Positions 60,799 through 64,000 of a stretch of 64,000 nt of DNA are shown piece after piece. The position numbers were made by a program, and so were the translations under genes. The first letter of the stretch is position 1. Every line of letters begins with the position of its first letter. The stretch comes from Populus alba (taxonomy: Eukaryota > Streptophyta > Magnoliopsida > Malpighiales > Salicaceae), in NCBI RefSeq assembly GCF_005239225.2, contig NC_133296.1:7378001-7442000 (forward strand), read 5' to 3'. The notes below the pieces were generated by a model, which ran no database searches, was not told the DNA's origin, and saw only the letters and a program-made list of their open reading frames with translations.

Positions 60799-62461
60799 AG
60801 TTCTTAAGTTATTGAAGTTAGAGAAATTATTGCTAGATGGATGGTTAGTGTTGTGTTATGGATCAATTAAAAATTTTCCTGATGAAAAAAATATTTTAGG
60901 TTGATGTTAATATTTTTAAAAAAATAAAGAAAATATAAAATTTGGATTATTGAAGATTTAATGAGACAATTCAAATGTCATGAACCTAATAAGATAATAA
61001 TTAATCATACATGGCTTTATTCATCGTTTTAAGGAGATAAAATCTTATATCTTATTCCTTAGGTTCATAAGTAAATTTTAGAAGTTCTTAGTTACAAACC
61101 AATTATCTTTTAGATTAATTATTAGTTCTTATTAATTTTTTAACCTATCATTGTGCTGTTGTGGATATAATTTTCTAAACTCATCGACTCAGAGATAATT
61201 CTCATGATTTTATATATATTAAATTAAACATGAAGACTCGAGATAACTTGGGTCAATCAAAACTAATGAAAAATCCTATAAGTTAATTATTAAATAAATA
61301 ATAAATTAAAAAAAACATGAGCTTGGAAAAAAAAACAAAAAAATTTTTTAAAATAATCAACTGACTAAAAAAATTACCAAAGGAAAAAAAAAAAAAGAAA
61401 GGCAAATAAAAGATTAAACTAACAAGAATTAAATTGTCAGGAAAAAAAATCTAAAAAAGAATGAAATTGTAAGGAAAAAAACTTTTAAAAATCATTTTAA
61501 ATAAAACAAATATCGATTAAATAAATGGAGATCAAATTTAAAAGATTAAAAAAAATAAAAAGGGAGTGAAATTAAAAAAAAAATTAATTTCATAAATCAT
61601 CTAAAATAAAACAAATAATTGTAAAAAAAACAAGGATCAAATGTGAAAAAAATAACAAAATGAAAGGTTGTTTTTGTTTTTTATAGGGTCAACGTGGAAA
61701 TCAATGAAGAAAAAAAGAAAGAAAAGGGTCGCACGCGTCAAATTGGATGATTGTTTGGAACATGCCCTGTGCTTGGATGGAGGGAAAGGTTAAACAAATC
61801 TAACACCTGCCTGTTTTAGGCTTAAAATGGCTCAATTGTAAAAAATAAAAATTCAAGAATCAAATTAAAAATTAAAAAAAAATTACTGCTACAATCCATA
61901 ATAATCTGTTAAACAATAGTAATTGGTGTTATGGTAAATTCAATGCCGTTTTTGTGTCTTTTAATTTACATTAAATGATATAATAACTTCTTAAAATTAC
62001 AAAAAACACGAGTGCATATTCTTTTTACCCCTTGTTTTTAACTAAAAGCAAATTAATTTCTTTATGAAGTAACATTTTGCCTGGTTTAATTCTAAAAACC
62101 AAAAATCACTTGCTTTGGCTTCAAACAAACTAAGTGTTAACCAAATTGTTTTTTTAACTAACAAGCAATTATGCTAAAAGCTCAAACAATACTAACCAAC
62201 TTTAATCCAAAAAGCTAATTTAAATTTAAAATATGTTTTTATGAATATTTTATTCAAACTAAAATAAATCCTCATAATTAATTTTTTTCAGTTCTTATAG
62301 AAATCAATGAAATAAATATTAAAATTTATTTTTCTAAAAACAATGATTGAACAAATTAATTAAGAAATTAAAAGAAAAAAAGAAAATAATAAATCAGCTC
62401 GTACAATGCACATGCAAAACAAGCCTAGAATGTTAAGGCTGCCATGCTTCAGTTAGAAACC

Positions 62462-62665
62462 GTTTGGTAGTGCGTTTTCAACCTGCGTTTCGTCAAATTT
62501 TGAATTTTTTTTTTTTTTTTACTAAAATTGAGTTCAGTTTGTACTTTTTTGATCGTTTTGATGTGCTGATGTCAAAAATGATTTTTAAAAAATGAAAAAA
62601 CATTACTGGCATGTATTTCGGCACGAAAAGCTATTTGAAAAGCAACCGCTACCACACTATCAAAC
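62462..62665. mobile_element. MITE with terminal inverted repeats
   Basis: The left end GTTTGGTAGTG and right end CACTATCAAAC are inverted repeats with one mismatch. Subterminal GCGTTTTCAACC pairs loosely with AAAAGCAACCGCT. The interior contains GTTTTGATGTGCTGATGTCA and TGATTTTTAAAAAATGAAAA, and it is the best-preserved member of the AT-rich element family in this window. A target duplication is not evident. Confidence 0.7.
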
Positions 62666-64000
62666 AAGCTCGCTTAGGTGAATTTTTTGTTTTTATTTAA
62701 AAAATAAAAGAAACGTGCATAGCACATCGTCTTATTGGCCTCTTCTATTGTGTTTTTAATTTTGCTGGAGAATTGCAACACGAGACTCCAACCATTTAAC
62801 AACATGTTTTTTCCTTTATTTTTTATTTTTATATCAAGAGCACCTCTAAGTCCTGACAATCATAAAGATCTCAAAGGGTCATTTTATTACAGGAGATCAG
62901 GAAACAACTTCCATAATACTTGTTTAGTTTGGATGTATTTAAATACACAGAACTTAAGGTAAAAAATTAAGGTTAATTGAGAAATTAACAAGTTATAATC
63001 TAATGATAAAACAACTAGAACAAAATCTAAATTTATAAAATATCAATAAATGTTAAAGGATCATTTTCTAATGATCGAAGTTATAATACCATTTATAATA
63101 AAAGCAAATTATAATGTAGATAAATTGAGAGTTGTAAAATATCTAAAATTAAATATTAGCATCATAATTAATTATCCATGTACTATTAAAACCAGGTGCA
63201 TATAATATTTTTATTATACGTGGTTATTACTAATCCATGCAAATTAAACTCGCGATATGCATGCTCCATGTATTTTGAGTATGTTCTAGCCAAATACACC
63301 CCTCCTTAAGCAAGTATTTTGCTTGAATATCTTGGTGGGATAAATAAATCAACATCAAGAAAATAGGCATATTTTTATTAGCTAAATAAATTGAGATATC
63401 CATATATTTATTAGTTGAATAAGGGGGTGGTTCTCTTCTTTATTGAATTATGAAATTAAAAAGAAATAGAGACATCTACACTACTAATATCTGCAATCTA
63501 TATACCTGATAATTTTTGATAAAGGTTGAAAATGTGGCAATAATTGTAGTTTAAAGTATTTTTAAAATATAAAAAGAATTAATTAAATTTGTTTAAAAGA
63601 AACATTATTTCAACCGTTCCAAATAGGCTAGAAGTGCACATGCGGACACCACAACTTTACAGGCCCACATGTAATTTTCTGTCCTCATCACAAATCTTAA
63701 AGCCTTTATTTTCAGTATAAAACCCACAATGCAGCGATGCAGTTTCTTTTACCTAAACTTTTCGTCCCCATCACAAACCTTAAAGAATGCGTTATGATTA
63801 CACATGTGAGAAAGGGCAAGTTCCCATTAAGATCTTGCATTCGTAGAAACTCTGTTTTCATGGCAACAATTAATTACAACGAACATCTAAAGGGACACTT
63901 TGAACATAAATTTAGATCTGGTAAGAAATTGTCTGGTTAAAGCTCATAACAATTTAACAGAAACCAAAACATTTAAACTCTCTACCGGATTGCATCAATG

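Larger units (their letters stand above)
60602..64000. other. Intergenic AT-rich DNA to window end
   Basis: No gene is supported. It contains a (TA)n run and one clear MITE. A GTATAAAACCC word near 63715 could be a TATA box for a plus-strand gene beyond the window. The short ORF after it (63737-63940) has no recognisable motif. Confidence 0.5.

Overview
The window is nuclear DNA of a woody eudicot, most probably poplar or willow (Salicaceae). The sequence shows AT-rich intergenic DNA, multi-exon genes with GT-AG introns, plant transposon families and four plant genes. The Salicaceae assignment is an inference from the style of the short AT-rich inverted-repeat elements and is not proven.

Layout. 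1-4086: the right-hand part of a decayed hAT transposon whose left end lies outside the window. 4788-5351: a MYB/SANT-like DNA-binding pseudogene. 5350-11200: AT-rich, repeat-derived DNA with a (TAG)n microsatellite and two degenerate tandem duplications. 12159-16210 (+): a two-exon gene for a glutamine-rich GLTSCR-domain protein, BRIP1/BRIP2-like, a BRAHMA chromatin-remodelling subunit. 18204-24593: a complete young Ty3/gypsy LTR retrotransposon with identical-length 943-bp LTRs and a perfect CGATC target duplication. Its reading frames are broken, and its coding region runs into the 3' LTR. 24.6-29.2 kb: repeats, including a triplicated ~88-bp unit and a low-complexity inverted-repeat region. 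30161-32149 (-), with a leader exon near 33.7-33.85 kb: a membrane-anchored coiled-coil protein of unknown function. 35888-39877 (-): an intact six-exon gamma-tocopherol methyltransferase (VTE4). A decayed gag-protease fragment lies antisense in its intron 1, and a second, intact, phase-compatible exon 1 without a transit peptide lies 2.6 kb upstream at 42439-42634. 40-46 kb: MITE-rich intergenic DNA. 46601-60501 (-): a 17-exon ORC3 gene encoding 745 aa, with an E2F site and a telo-box-like motif just upstream. 60.6-64 kb: intergenic DNA with one well-formed MITE.

The four cellular genes do not form a pathway. ORC3 acts in DNA replication licensing, BRIP in SWI/SNF chromatin remodelling, VTE4 in vitamin E synthesis in plastids, and the coiled-coil protein is of unknown role. 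I assembled the exons of all four by hand. Every junction joined in frame, which also argues against a high indel error rate in the sequence.

The observation most worth following is the duplicated VTE4 first exon. If it is spliced to shared exons 2-6, it would give a 293-aa enzyme without a plastid targeting peptide.
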